Shown here: piece by piece, positions 1 to 7,700 of the stretch | How positions within the stretch are numbered: the first letter of the stretch is position 1 | Layout of the letters: every line of letters starts with the position of its first letter | From: Castellaniella sp034007085 | GTDB taxonomy: Bacteria; Pseudomonadota; Gammaproteobacteria; Burkholderiales; Burkholderiaceae_B | DNA: 15,028 nucleotides | Assembly: GCF_034007085.1 (NCBI RefSeq) | Contig: NZ_JAVERO010000050.1 | Span: 1-15,028, forward strand | Direction of reading: 5' to 3' | Notes under the pieces: generated by a model | The model's database searches: none | Seen by the model: the letters and a program-made list of their open reading frames with translations, nothing else | What the model was told of the DNA's origin: nothing | Position numbers and translations under genes: made by a program

Positions 1-389
1 AGAAGGCCAACAGCGCGCAGACCTATGTCTGCTGCCAGGGTGACGTGGTGGTCGGCTTCTACAGTCTGGCCGTCGGCAGCGTCGATCCGGAAGCCGCGCC
101 GTCGAGAGTGATGAAGGGGTTGGCGCGCCATCCGGTACCGGTGATGACCCTGGCCCGGCTCGCCGTGGACAAGGAGCATCAGCGTAAAGGTCTGGGCCAG
201 GCCTTGCTCAAGGACGCCCTGCTGCGCACCGCACAGGCCGCCGACATTGCGGGTATCCGTTGCCTATTGGTCCATGCCAAGGACGACGCAGCGCGGCAGT
301 GGTACGAATCGTGGGAATTCGAGCCCAGCCCGACTGATCCGTACCATCTGTTCCTGATGCTCAAGGATCTCAAAGGCATGTTGAACTGA
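1..389 (+). CDS. GNAT-family N-acetyltransferase, TacT-toxin type (5' truncated)
   Basis: The reading frame is open from the window edge (codons in frame from base 3) to a TGA at 387-389, so the N-terminus lies outside the window. An internal GTG at 45 is not the real start, because the residues before it (AQTYVCCQGDVVVGFY) continue the GNAT beta strands. The acetyl-CoA motif is visible as TLARLAVDKEHQRKGLG, containing Q/R-x-x-G-x-G. The C-terminal part has the ARQWYESWEFEPSPTDPYHL pattern, whose tyrosine corresponds to the catalytic tyrosine of TacT-like enzymes. Family members act as toxins that acetylate aminoacyl-tRNA and are usually encoded just downstream of a ribbon-helix-helix DUF1778 antitoxin. 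That gene, if present, would be off the left edge. The GNAT family call is secure; the toxin role is inferred from similarity of the C-terminal half. Confidence 0.85.
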   Translation, partial: KANSAQTYVCCQGDVVVGFYSLAVGSVDPEAAPSRVMKGLARHPVPVMTLARLAVDKEHQRKGLGQALLKDALLRTAQAADIAGIRCLLVHAKDDAARQWYESWEFEPSPTDPYHLFLMLKDLKGMLN

Positions 390-410
390 GGTGGAGTTTC
401 CGCCTCAGTT
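384..410. terminator. Hairpin between convergent GNAT and DUF5368-like genes
   Basis: AACTGAGG (384-391) pairs with CCTCAGTT (403-410). The pairing continues inward through a G-U wobble (392/402) and three more pairs to a three-base loop, giving a 12-pair stem that overlaps the GNAT stop codon. It lies between two genes that run toward each other, where a bidirectional terminator is expected. Neither side has a good U run, so Rho-independent function is likely but not certain. AGGTGGAG (389-396) could alternatively pair with CTCCACCT (431-438). Confidence 0.55.
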
Positions 411-466
411 AATCACCCCGAAAATCGCAGCTCCACCTGGCCCCAGCCGCTCGGTAGATAATCCCC

Positions 467-832
467 TCAGCCCGCCTGCGGGCAGCATCGCAGCCTGCCC
501 CCAAGCCAGCCCACCAGGGTATACAGGATCACGCTGGTGCCCACCCAGCCCAGCACGAACACCAGGGCGATCAGCAGCCAGTCGACGGGCCCGCCGGCGT
601 CGGTGAAGCCCGATGACGAGACGCGCGCCATGAGCCACAGGGCCGCAGCGCCACCCAGCAGGCCCAGGAACTGCATGCGGACCAGCCGGGCCGGGTGCAG
701 GCCGCGTTCGCGCACCAGAAGCAGACCGAAGGCCAGTGTGCCCGCCAGGATGGCGACGACCAGGATCCACAGCAGGGGGCCCAGCATTTCATAGAAGACG
801 GCGAACAGCACGGTGATGTCGATGTCTTTCAT
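467..832 (-). CDS. Small membrane protein resembling DUF5368
   Basis: This 121-residue protein is hydrophobic, with three probable membrane helices at about residues 17-41, 53-70 and 84-109. A short basic loop (RERGLHPARLVR) joins helices 1 and 2, and a polar loop (SSSGFTDAGGPVD) joins helices 2 and 3. It ends in a vicinal cysteine pair (Cys116-Cys117). The overall pattern (MKDIDI...EMLGPLLW...LGLLGG...GGPVDWLL) resembles the uncharacterised DUF5368 family as I remember it. The ATG at 832 is chosen because a good AGGAG ribosome-binding site sits about six bases upstream and the sqr stop lies only ten bases away. It is the last gene of the arsR-sqr cluster and so is probably co-expressed with sulfide oxidation. 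Its function is unknown; a membrane partner of SQR or a sulfur-compound carrier are guesses. Confidence 0.8.
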   Translation of the reverse strand: MKDIDITVLFAVFYEMLGPLLWILVVAILAGTLAFGLLLVRERGLHPARLVRMQFLGLLGGAAALWLMARVSSSGFTDAGGPVDWLLIALVFVLGWVGTSVILYTLVGWLGGRLRCCPQAG

Positions 833-842
833 GGGGGTCTCC

Positions 843-2216
843 TCAGGCGCGGCCGCGCAGCATGCTGATGTAGGTGGGTTTCAGGGCCATGGTCTTCATG
901 ACCCAGGTGGTCCAGAGTTCTTCGAGCGGCGCGATGACGCCGGGGAAAGAGGGCATCAGGTTGTTGTTGTAGTCGAATTCGACCAGCATCGCGCGGCCCA
1001 GCCGGGTGATCAGGGGGCACGAGGTGTAGCCGGTGTAGAGTGCGTCCGAAGTGGTGCCCTGGATCTGCGCCACCAGATGGTCCACGGCGACGGGGACCTG
1101 CCATTTGACGCTGGCGGCGGTCTTGCCCTTGGGTACGCCGGCAATGTCGCCCACGCCGAACACATTGGGATAGCGCGTATGGCGCAGCGTGCCCCGGTCA
1201 ACTTCCATCCAGCCCTCGGCGGCCCAGGCCGGCTGCGCGTCGGCCGACCAGGGCAGGGGGCTGTTGCGTATGGCTTGCGGGGCGCGCATGGGCGGGATCA
1301 CGTGGATGAAGTCATAGTCCTGCTCTTCCAGGCCATCGGCGGTCTTGAAGGTGGCGATGCGGCGCCCCGGATCGATGGCGGTGAGTACACGGCCATAACG
1401 GATGTGGACGCCGCGTTCGCCAAAGAGCATGCGCACTTTTTCCGACACGATGGGCACGCTGAACAGGGCCTGGTTGTTGCTGTTGTAGGTCAGTTCAGCC
1501 TTGCCGCGCGTACCGCGCCGGGTCAGGTGATCTGCGGCGATGAAGGTGTATTTCAGCGGTGCGCCGGCGCATTTCATTTCGGTGTCGGGGCGCAGGAACA
1601 CGCCGCGCCCGCCCCGGTCGGCAAATTCAGACAGGGCCTGCCAGGTAGCCTGGGCCGCCGCCGGTCCATGGTAGATGCTGCCGATGCCGTGCTGGCCGAT
1701 CAGGTCGGTGTCCATGCCCTGGATCAGGCCGTATTCGAGTTGCATGCCGGTGGCGACGACCAGGAAGTCGTAGGTGATGGCCTGGCCGGCATCGGTAGTG
1801 ACGCGCTGGGCATCAGGGTCGAATTCGGCGACGTTGGCCTCGATGAGTTCGACCCCGCGCGGCACGTAATCGGCGGTGGCCGAGACGACATAGCTGGATG
1901 GCTTGAGGCCAGCGCCCACCAGGGTAAAGCCGGGCTGGTAGAAATGCGGCTTGCGGGCGTCGATCAAGGTGATCCGGGCGCCGTCGAGCCGCTGTGCGAG
2001 ATGCGCGGCGGTCGTCAGTCCGGCCGCGCCGGCACCGGCAATGACGATGCGGGCCTTGGTTTGCAGGGGGGATGCGGCGCGGGTCGTGTGCAGCGGCAGA
2101 CTCGCGCCCAGGACGCCGGCTGCGGCAGCGGCCAGCAATGCGCGGCGCTGGGCGAAACGCGCATCAGCGGCCGGGTGTCCGGCCAGGGAGGACGGGTGAG
2201 GCGTGTGGTGGTTCAT
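843..2216 (-). CDS. sqr: Sulfide:quinone oxidoreductase, type II-like, with Tat-like leader
   Basis: This 457-residue FAD oxidoreductase oxidises sulfide to a bound persulfide and reduces membrane quinone. The FAD dinucleotide fold begins IVIAGAGAAG (GxGxxG at Gly61, Gly63, Gly66). A second FAD-contact motif, GVGDIAG, starts at residue 354. Cys216 in EMKCAGAPLK and Cys400 in GYTSCPLI match the two redox cysteines of type II SQR such as human SQOR. These motifs separate it from flavocytochrome c flavoproteins. The C-terminal PLEELWTTWVMKTMALKPTYI segment is the usual membrane-docking amphipathic end. Residues 23-48 (QRRALLAA...TTRAAS) look like a twin-arginine signal, suggesting a periplasm-facing, pre-folded flavoprotein. 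The frame is open upstream to 2411, but the ATG at 2216 is preferred because residues before it are unlike SQR and only shadow the regulator gene. The start overlaps the regulator by 53 bases and has only a weak Shine-Dalgarno, so translational coupling is likely. Confidence 0.9.
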   Translation of the reverse strand: MNHHTPHPSSLAGHPAADARFAQRRALLAAAAAGVLGASLPLHTTRAASPLQTKARIVIAGAGAAGLTTAAHLAQRLDGARITLIDARKPHFYQPGFTLVGAGLKPSSYVVSATADYVPRGVELIEANVAEFDPDAQRVTTDAGQAITYDFLVVATGMQLEYGLIQGMDTDLIGQHGIGSIYHGPAAAQATWQALSEFADRGGRGVFLRPDTEMKCAGAPLKYTFIAADHLTRRGTRGKAELTYNSNNQALFSVPIVSEKVRMLFGERGVHIRYGRVLTAIDPGRRIATFKTADGLEEQDYDFIHVIPPMRAPQAIRNSPLPWSADAQPAWAAEGWMEVDRGTLRHTRYPNVFGVGDIAGVPKGKTAASVKWQVPVAVDHLVAQIQGTTSDALYTGYTSCPLITRLGRAMLVEFDYNNNLMPSFPGVIAPLEELWTTWVMKTMALKPTYISMLRGRA

Positions 2217-2559
2217 GGGTTTCTGCCTGTGGCGCCGGCGGGGGCGCGCAATAAAGTTCCCAGAGTGTGCGCATGATGTGCGGCACCTTGTCGTCGGCCA
2301 GACGGTAATACACGTACTTGCCCTCCTTTTCAGTTTCGACCAGGCCCTCGTGCCGCAGCACGGCCAGTTGCTGTGACAGCGTGGGCTGGTGGATGCCGCT
2401 GGCCTGTTCAAGTTCGCTGACGTTCATGCGGCGGAGAACCAGATGGCAGAGCAGCATGAGACGGTCTTCGTTGGCCAGGGTCTTGAGCAGCGCGCAGGCC
2501 TGCCAGACCTTCTGGCGCAGGATGTCGGGCGAAAACGGCGGATTGGGATTGATTGTCAT
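2164..2559 (-). CDS. ArsR-family persulfide-sensing repressor, SqrR/BigR-like
   Basis: This 131-residue winged-helix regulator carries LKTLANEDRLMLLCHL (residues 25-40), then the recognition region MNVSELEQASGIHQPTLSQQLAVLRHEGLV (45-74) and a wing, EKEGKYVYYRL (78-87). Cys38 lies at the end of the LANEDRLMLLC helix and Cys104 in the last helix (WELYC). They are 66 residues apart, the same spacing as the sulfur-bridge cysteines of SqrR (Cys41/Cys107). That family forms an intramolecular polysulfide bridge in the presence of persulfides and leaves DNA, derepressing sulfide-oxidation genes. Cys22 is an additional cysteine. A 27-residue proline-rich tail follows Cys104 and is encoded in part within the overlap with sqr. 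The ATG at 2559 has no clear Shine-Dalgarno but gives the normal family N-terminus. Location directly upstream of sqr supports the sulfide assignment. Confidence 0.88.
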   Translation of the reverse strand: MTINPNPPFSPDILRQKVWQACALLKTLANEDRLMLLCHLVLRRMNVSELEQASGIHQPTLSQQLAVLRHEGLVETEKEGKYVYYRLADDKVPHIMRTLWELYCAPPPAPQAETHEPPHASPVLPGRTPGR

Positions 2560-2566
2560 TGGTCGC

Positions 2567-2630
2567 TGTTTAAAACAATTAAGAAAAAAATAATATATTT
2601 ATTAATAAAATGTAATCCAGATATACCCTA
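2567..2630 (-). promoter_or_regulatory. AT-rich promoter/operator island of the arsR-sqr operon
   Basis: This stretch is strikingly AT-rich against a GC-rich background and lies directly upstream of the regulator ATG (2559). It contains a perfect 12-base palindrome, TTTATTAATAAA, at 2598-2609, which overlaps a second inverted repeat TAATA-N4-TATTA at 2591-2604. Read on the minus strand, a TATATT box (-10-like) falls next to the palindrome; no good -35 is visible. BigR-type regulators are known to bind AT-rich palindromes overlapping their own promoter, so autoregulation of the cluster from here is the natural inference. Exact promoter elements are uncertain. Confidence 0.6.
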
Positions 2631-2711
2631 GGGAACTGCTCAGCCAGTCCTCGCGCCGCGTGCATCTGTGTTGGTTCAATGGTTCCCCGGGGATGGGTCT
2701 TGGCCCACGGC

Positions 2712-2738
2712 AAAAGCCACCTGGATCAGGCGGCTTTT
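2712..2738. terminator. Rho-independent terminator after the amidohydrolase gene
   Basis: AAAAGCC (2712-2718) pairs with GGCTTTT (2732-2738). After one A/C mismatch the stem continues as CCTG (2720-2723) with CAGG (2727-2730) around a GAT loop. The stem is flanked by A and T runs, so it can terminate in both directions. It sits 50 bases beyond the amidohydrolase stop (2788) and before the arsR promoter island, insulating the sulfide cluster from readthrough. Confidence 0.85.
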
Positions 2739-2787
2739 CGGGTCAGGAGGGGGCTGGATGGGTCCGCGCAACCTATCCGTCTTGGGC

Positions 2788-4554
2788 TCAGTTCTGGATC
2801 GCGTGTGTGGCGTAGACCCGGGTCCCCGCGAAATAGGTTTCCAGCACCTGGGTCTGTCGCAGCGATTCGGCGTCCACCTGCAGGACGTCGCGGTCGACGA
2901 CGATGAAATCCGCTTGCTTGCCGGGCGCCAAAGAACCGATCTGGTCTGCCAACCCGATGGCCTGTGCGGCATGGCGGGTGTAGGCCAGCAACATGCTGGT
3001 CTTGTCCATGCGTTCGGCTGGATTCAGGCCGCCGTCTGGCCCCTGGCGCGTCATGGCATGGTGCATGGCTTCCCAGGGGTTGGCGGTCGAGATGGGCCAG
3101 TCGCTGGCGCCCGCAATGACGGCGCCATGCTGCTGCAGCGAACGGGCCGGGTACTGTCCCATGAATGCTGCTGGGCTCAGGTAGGGCTTGACCAGATCGA
3201 GCAGGTAGTTGTCCATTTCCGCCCAGTGCAATTGCATGACGGCGATGACGCCCAGCTGCGCAAACCGGGGATAGTCGCTGGCATCGACCAGCTGCAAATG
3301 GGTGATGGAATGCTGCACGCCGCTGTCGCGATGGCGGCGGGCGACCTCGAAGGCATCCAGGGATTCGCGTACGGCCCGGTCGCCCAGTGCATGGATGTGC
3401 ACCAGCCAGCCACGCGCATCGACAGCATCGACCAGGGCCTGCAAGCCTGGGCGGGTCAGCAGCATTTCGCCTTGCTTGCCCGAATTGCGGTATTGGCCCA
3501 GCAGTGCCGCGCTTTGCGCCGGATATTCCAGTACGCCGTCGGCAAAGATCTTGATGCCCGGAATGGTCAAGTTCGGCGTACCCTGGAATTGCGCCCGGAC
3601 GGCATCCAGCCGTTCGAGATCGGCGGCATCGCTCAGCGGGCTGGCGACCAGCAAGGCCACGACGTGCGCGCTCAGCCCCTCGGCCTCGGCCACCGCCTGA
3701 TAGGCCGGCAAGATACCCGTGCCCGTGCTGCCGGGCGGCCGTGAAAACAGTGCTTCTCCGGGCCCGGCATTGGCAGCGGGGTCCATCCAGGCCGTGACGC
3801 CGTAGCGGTGATAGGCGCGCAGCGCGAATTTCCCGGCACGCAGCAGCAAGTCCCGGTCGGGCTTGGGCAACTGCACGGTGACCAGATCGACGCCGGCATC
3901 GATCAGGATGCCGTCCGGCGCTCCGCTGGCGTTCACGCCTACGGTATGGTGCTGCGCGGCCGAGAGGCTGCGCACATACGCGGCATCGATGCCGGCCCTG
4001 GCGCGCATGGCGCGATTGGCCCAGGCGGTATGCAGGTCGGATCCCATCAGCAGCAAGGGTTGCGATGCCCAGTGGCCCGCATCAAAAACCTGCGCCAGGG
4101 CCTGCGGATCTTGCCAGGTGCCTGGGTTCACGCCGAAAACCACCAGGGGCTGGCCTGCATCACGAGGCGCTGCTTCGAGCCAGGCTTGCACGCGCTGCCG
4201 AACGATCGGGATGGCCAATTCTTCGTCGTCCAGATTGGGCGACAGGGCCGCCAGGGCCCCGATCACGGCATGGGTGTGCGCATCGATCAGGCCGGGCAGG
4301 ACGCGCCGGCCCTGCAAGTCCACGATCTGTGTCTGCGGTCCCCGGTGCGCCAGCACGTCGTCCTGTGCGCCGATGGCCAGAATGCGGCCTTGCTCGACGG
4401 CGAACGCCTGGGCCGCAGGCCGGGCCTCATCGGCGGTGAATATGTTCGCGTTGACGAAAATGGTTTCGGGCGCGGCGGATGCGTTCGGGACTGCGCTGGC
4501 CAGCGCGCATGTCATCACTGGGGCGAGCAGCCATCGGGCGCTGTGGGCGGGCAT
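2788..4554 (-). CDS. Secreted amidohydrolase, YtcJ / amidohydrolase-3 type
   Basis: This 588-residue metal-dependent hydrolase has a Sec-type leader (SARWLLAPVMTCALASAVPNASAAPE) that probably cleaves near Ala27-Ala28, placing it in the periplasm. The amidohydrolase framework is complete: the metal-binding HxH in DAHTHA (His93, His95), Lys335 in IKIFADG, HIHALGDRA (His386/His388), His419 in SITHLQ, and the catalytic aspartate in ASDWP (Asp485). The C-terminal GSLAPGKQADFIVVD segment closes the beta-sandwich domain. Length and motif order fit YtcJ and N-substituted formamide deformylase relatives, which cleave C-N bonds; the substrate cannot be deduced. The ATG at 4554 has a strong AGAGGAG ribosome-binding site. 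It stands alone between carB and a terminator, 194 bases from carB, so it may have its own promoter or be read from carAB. Confidence 0.88.
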   Translation of the reverse strand: MPAHSARWLLAPVMTCALASAVPNASAAPETIFVNANIFTADEARPAAQAFAVEQGRILAIGAQDDVLAHRGPQTQIVDLQGRRVLPGLIDAHTHAVIGALAALSPNLDDEELAIPIVRQRVQAWLEAAPRDAGQPLVVFGVNPGTWQDPQALAQVFDAGHWASQPLLLMGSDLHTAWANRAMRARAGIDAAYVRSLSAAQHHTVGVNASGAPDGILIDAGVDLVTVQLPKPDRDLLLRAGKFALRAYHRYGVTAWMDPAANAGPGEALFSRPPGSTGTGILPAYQAVAEAEGLSAHVVALLVASPLSDAADLERLDAVRAQFQGTPNLTIPGIKIFADGVLEYPAQSAALLGQYRNSGKQGEMLLTRPGLQALVDAVDARGWLVHIHALGDRAVRESLDAFEVARRHRDSGVQHSITHLQLVDASDYPRFAQLGVIAVMQLHWAEMDNYLLDLVKPYLSPAAFMGQYPARSLQQHGAVIAGASDWPISTANPWEAMHHAMTRQGPDGGLNPAERMDKTSMLLAYTRHAAQAIGLADQIGSLAPGKQADFIVVDRDVLQVDAESLRQTQVLETYFAGTRVYATHAIQN

Positions 4555-4672
4555 GGACGTTCTCCTCTTGTGCTTGTTGGTTTGGATTGAAGCCAGGAAT
4601 ACGTCAGGCCAGTTTCACACCCGATTCCCAGTCGTGCGGGGCATCAGCAGGCTTTGACGCTGCCGTGCCCAT

Positions 4673-4738
4673 GCGCGGCTTGCGCCGGGTGGTCTGCCGA
4701 TCGTACAAGGCATGCGGCACCCGTCGCAACAGCCGCGC
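4673..4738 (-). other. Long imperfect inverted repeat just downstream of carB
   Basis: GCGCGGC (4673-4679) pairs with GCCGCGC (4732-4738), GCG (4682-4684) with CGC (4725-4727), and CGGGTG (4686-4691) with CACCCG (4718-4723). Small internal loops separate these stems and a loop of about 26 bases closes the structure. It begins ten bases after the carB stop codon in the direction of transcription. It has no U run, so it may be a 3'-end stabiliser or part of a Rho-dependent terminator rather than an intrinsic terminator. Only the base pairing is seen; the function is inferred. Confidence 0.45.
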
Positions 4739-4748
4739 CGCGCAGGAC

Positions 4749-7700
4749 TCAGGCGGCGTTCGCTGCGTGCATGGCCTGCAGCGAGTAGACCTTCAGGCCG
4801 CCGCCGTGGCGCAGGTACTGCAAGCCCTCGACTGCGGCACGCGCGCCCGCGATGGTGGTGAAGAACGTCACGCGGTTGGCCAGGGACTGCGTGCGGATCG
4901 TGCGCGAGTCGGCGATGGCGTTGCGGCGTTCTTCGACCGTGTTGATGACCATGGCGATTTCGCCATTTTTGATCATGTCAACGATGTTCGGGCGGCCCTC
5001 GGTGACCTTGTTTACGACCTGGACCGCCAGGCCGGCGGCCTCGATCACGGCGGCCGTGCCGCGCGTGGCGATCAGCTGGAAGCCCAGCGAGGCCAGGCCG
5101 CGCGCGACTTCCACGGCGCGCGGCTTGTCCTGGTCGCGCACGCTGATGAACACCCGGCCGGATTCGGGCAGCCAGGCGCCCGCGGCGATCTGGGATTTGA
5201 CGAAGGCCTCGCCAAAGGTTTCCCCCACGCCCATGACCTCGCCGGTGGACTTCATCTCGGGCCCCAGGATGGTGTCCACGCCGGGGAATTTGACGAAGGG
5301 GAATACGGCTTCCTTGACGCAATAGCGGGCCGGCGCCGGGATCGCGGTGATCCCCTGGGCGGCCAGGGAGCGGCCGGCCATGACGCGCGCGGCGATCTTG
5401 GCCAGTTGCTGGCCAGTGGCCTTGGACACGTAGGGCACGGTGCGCGAGGCGCGGGGGTTGACTTCGAGCACGTAGACCTCGCCGTCCTGGATGGCGAACT
5501 GCACGTTCATCAGGCCCTTGACGTTCAGGGCGCGGGCCATCAGGGCGGTCTGGCGTTCGATTTCGGTCACGATCTCTGGCGAGAGCGAGTAGGGCGGCAG
5601 GCTGCAGGCGGAATCGCCCGAGTGCACGCCGGCCTGCTCGATGTGTTCCATCACGCCGCCGATGATGACCTGTTCGCCGTCGGCCAGGCAGTCCACGTCG
5701 ACTTCGGTGGCATTGTTCAGGAAATGATCCAGCAGCACCGGGGAATCATTGCTGACCTTGACGGCCTCGCGCATGTAGCGTTCCAGATCCTGGGGTTCGT
5801 GGACGATTTCCATGGCGCGCCCGCCCAGCACGTAGCTGGGGCGCACCACCAGGGGATAGCCGATCTCGCCCGCCAGGGCCAGGGCCTCGCTTTCGGTGCG
5901 GGCGGTGCGATTGGCCGGCTGGCGCAGGCCCAGTTTGGTCAGCAGTTTCTGGAAACGTTCGCGGTCTTCGGCCACGTCGATGGAATCGGGGCTGGTGCCG
6001 ATGATGGGCACGCCGTTGGCTTCCAGGGCGCGGGCGAGTTTCAGCGGGGTTTGGCCGCCGTATTGGACGATGACGCCGGCCGGGTTTTCCTTGTGGACGA
6101 TTTCCAGCACGTCTTCGAGCGTCAGCGGCTCGAAATACAGGCGGTCGGAGGTGTCGTAATCGGTGGACACGGTTTCGGGGTTGCAGTTGACCATGATGGT
6201 CTCGAACCCGTCCTCGCGCAGGGCCAGGGCCGCGTGCACGCAGCAATAATCGAATTCGATGCCCTGGCCGATGCGGTTGGGTCCGCCGCCCAGCACGATG
6301 ATTTTCTTGCGGTCGGTCGGCGCGGCCTCGTCCTCGTCTTCGTAGGTCGAATACATGTAGGCCGTGGTGGTGGCGAATTCGGCCGCGCAGGTGTCCACGC
6401 GCTTGTAGACCGGGCGCACATTCATCTGGTGGCGCAGCTTGCGGACCTCGGCTTCGGTGGTGTCCAGCAGGAACGCCAGGCGGCGGTCGGAGAAGCCGCG
6501 CCGCTTGAGTTCGCGCATGGTGCCATCGTCCAGTTCGGACAGGGTGTGTTGTTCCAGCGCCAGTTCGATGTCGACGATTTCTTTGATCTGGGCCAGGAAC
6601 CAGGGGTCGATCTTGGTCAGGTTGTGGACTTCTTCCAGTGAGAATCCCTGGGCGAAGGCATCGCCCACGTACCAGATGCGTTCCGGGCCGGGTTCACCCA
6701 GTTCGACCTGCAGCCGTTCGCGGTCGGTGGTTTTCTGGTTCAGGCCATCGACGCCGACTTCCAGGCCGCGCAGGGCTTTCTGGAAGGATTCCTGGAAGGT
6801 GCGGCCGATCGCCATGACCTCGCCCACGGCCTTCATCTGGGTCGTCAGGCGCGAATCGGCCTGGGGGAATTTTTCGAAGGCGAAGCGCGGCACCTTGGTG
6901 ACCACGTAGTCCAGCGCCGGCTCGAACGAGGCCGGGGTGGCGCCGCCGGTGATTTCGTTGCGCAGTTCGTCCAGCGTGTAGCCCACGGCCAGGCGGGCCG
7001 CGACTTTGGCGATGGGAAAGCCCGTGGCCTTGGATGCCAGGGCCGAAGACCGCGACACGCGCGGGTTCATTTCGATGACGATCATGCGGCCGTTGGCCGG
7101 GTTGACGGCGAACTGCACGTTCGAGCCGCCCGTGTCCACGCCGATCTCGCGCAGCACCGCGATCGAGGCGTTGCGCATGATCTGGTATTCCTTGTCGGTC
7201 AGCGTCTGCGCGGGCGCGACGGTGATCGAGTCGCCGGTATGCACCCCCATGGGGTCCAGGTTTTCGATGGAGCAGACGATGATGCAGTTGTCGGCGCTGT
7301 CGCGCACGACTTCCATCTCGAATTCTTTCCAGCCCAGCAGGGATTCCTCGATCAGCAGTTCGCTGGTCGGCGAGGCTTCCAGGCCGCGGCGGCAGATGGT
7401 TTCGAATTCCTCGGCGTTGTAGGCGATGCCGCCGCCCGTGCCGCCCAGCGTGAAGCTGGGCCGGATGACCACCGGGAAGCCGGACGTGTTCAGTTCCGAT
7501 GCGATGCGTTTTTGCACGTCCCAGGCCTCGTCCATGCTGTGGGCGATGCCGGATTTGGCCGATTCCAGACCGATGGCGGTCATGGCGTCCTTGAATTTCA
7601 GGCGATCTTCGGCCTTGTCGATGGCCTGGGCGTTGGCGCCGATCAGTTCCACGCCGTGCTTGGCCAGCACGCCGTGACGATCCAGATCGAGCGCGCAGTT

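Noticed and set aside
813..2276. Long plus-strand open frame antisense to sqr
   Set aside because: Gly/Ala/His/Asp-rich translation with no family resemblance; it is a by-product of GC-rich codon bias opposite a clear SQR gene.
2217..2411. N-terminal extension of SQR
   Set aside because: The extra 65 residues only mirror the regulator gene and would bury the Tat-like signal.
2668..4590. Plus-strand open frames antisense to the amidohydrolase
   Set aside because: The minus strand has a complete amidohydrolase with leader, strong ribosome-binding site and terminator; the antisense frames show no domain.
4479..6641. 720-codon plus-strand open frame antisense to carB
   Set aside because: The opposite strand encodes an intact CarB with all motifs. 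The antisense product is repetitive GDLG/FDHV-like sequence typical of a shadow frame.
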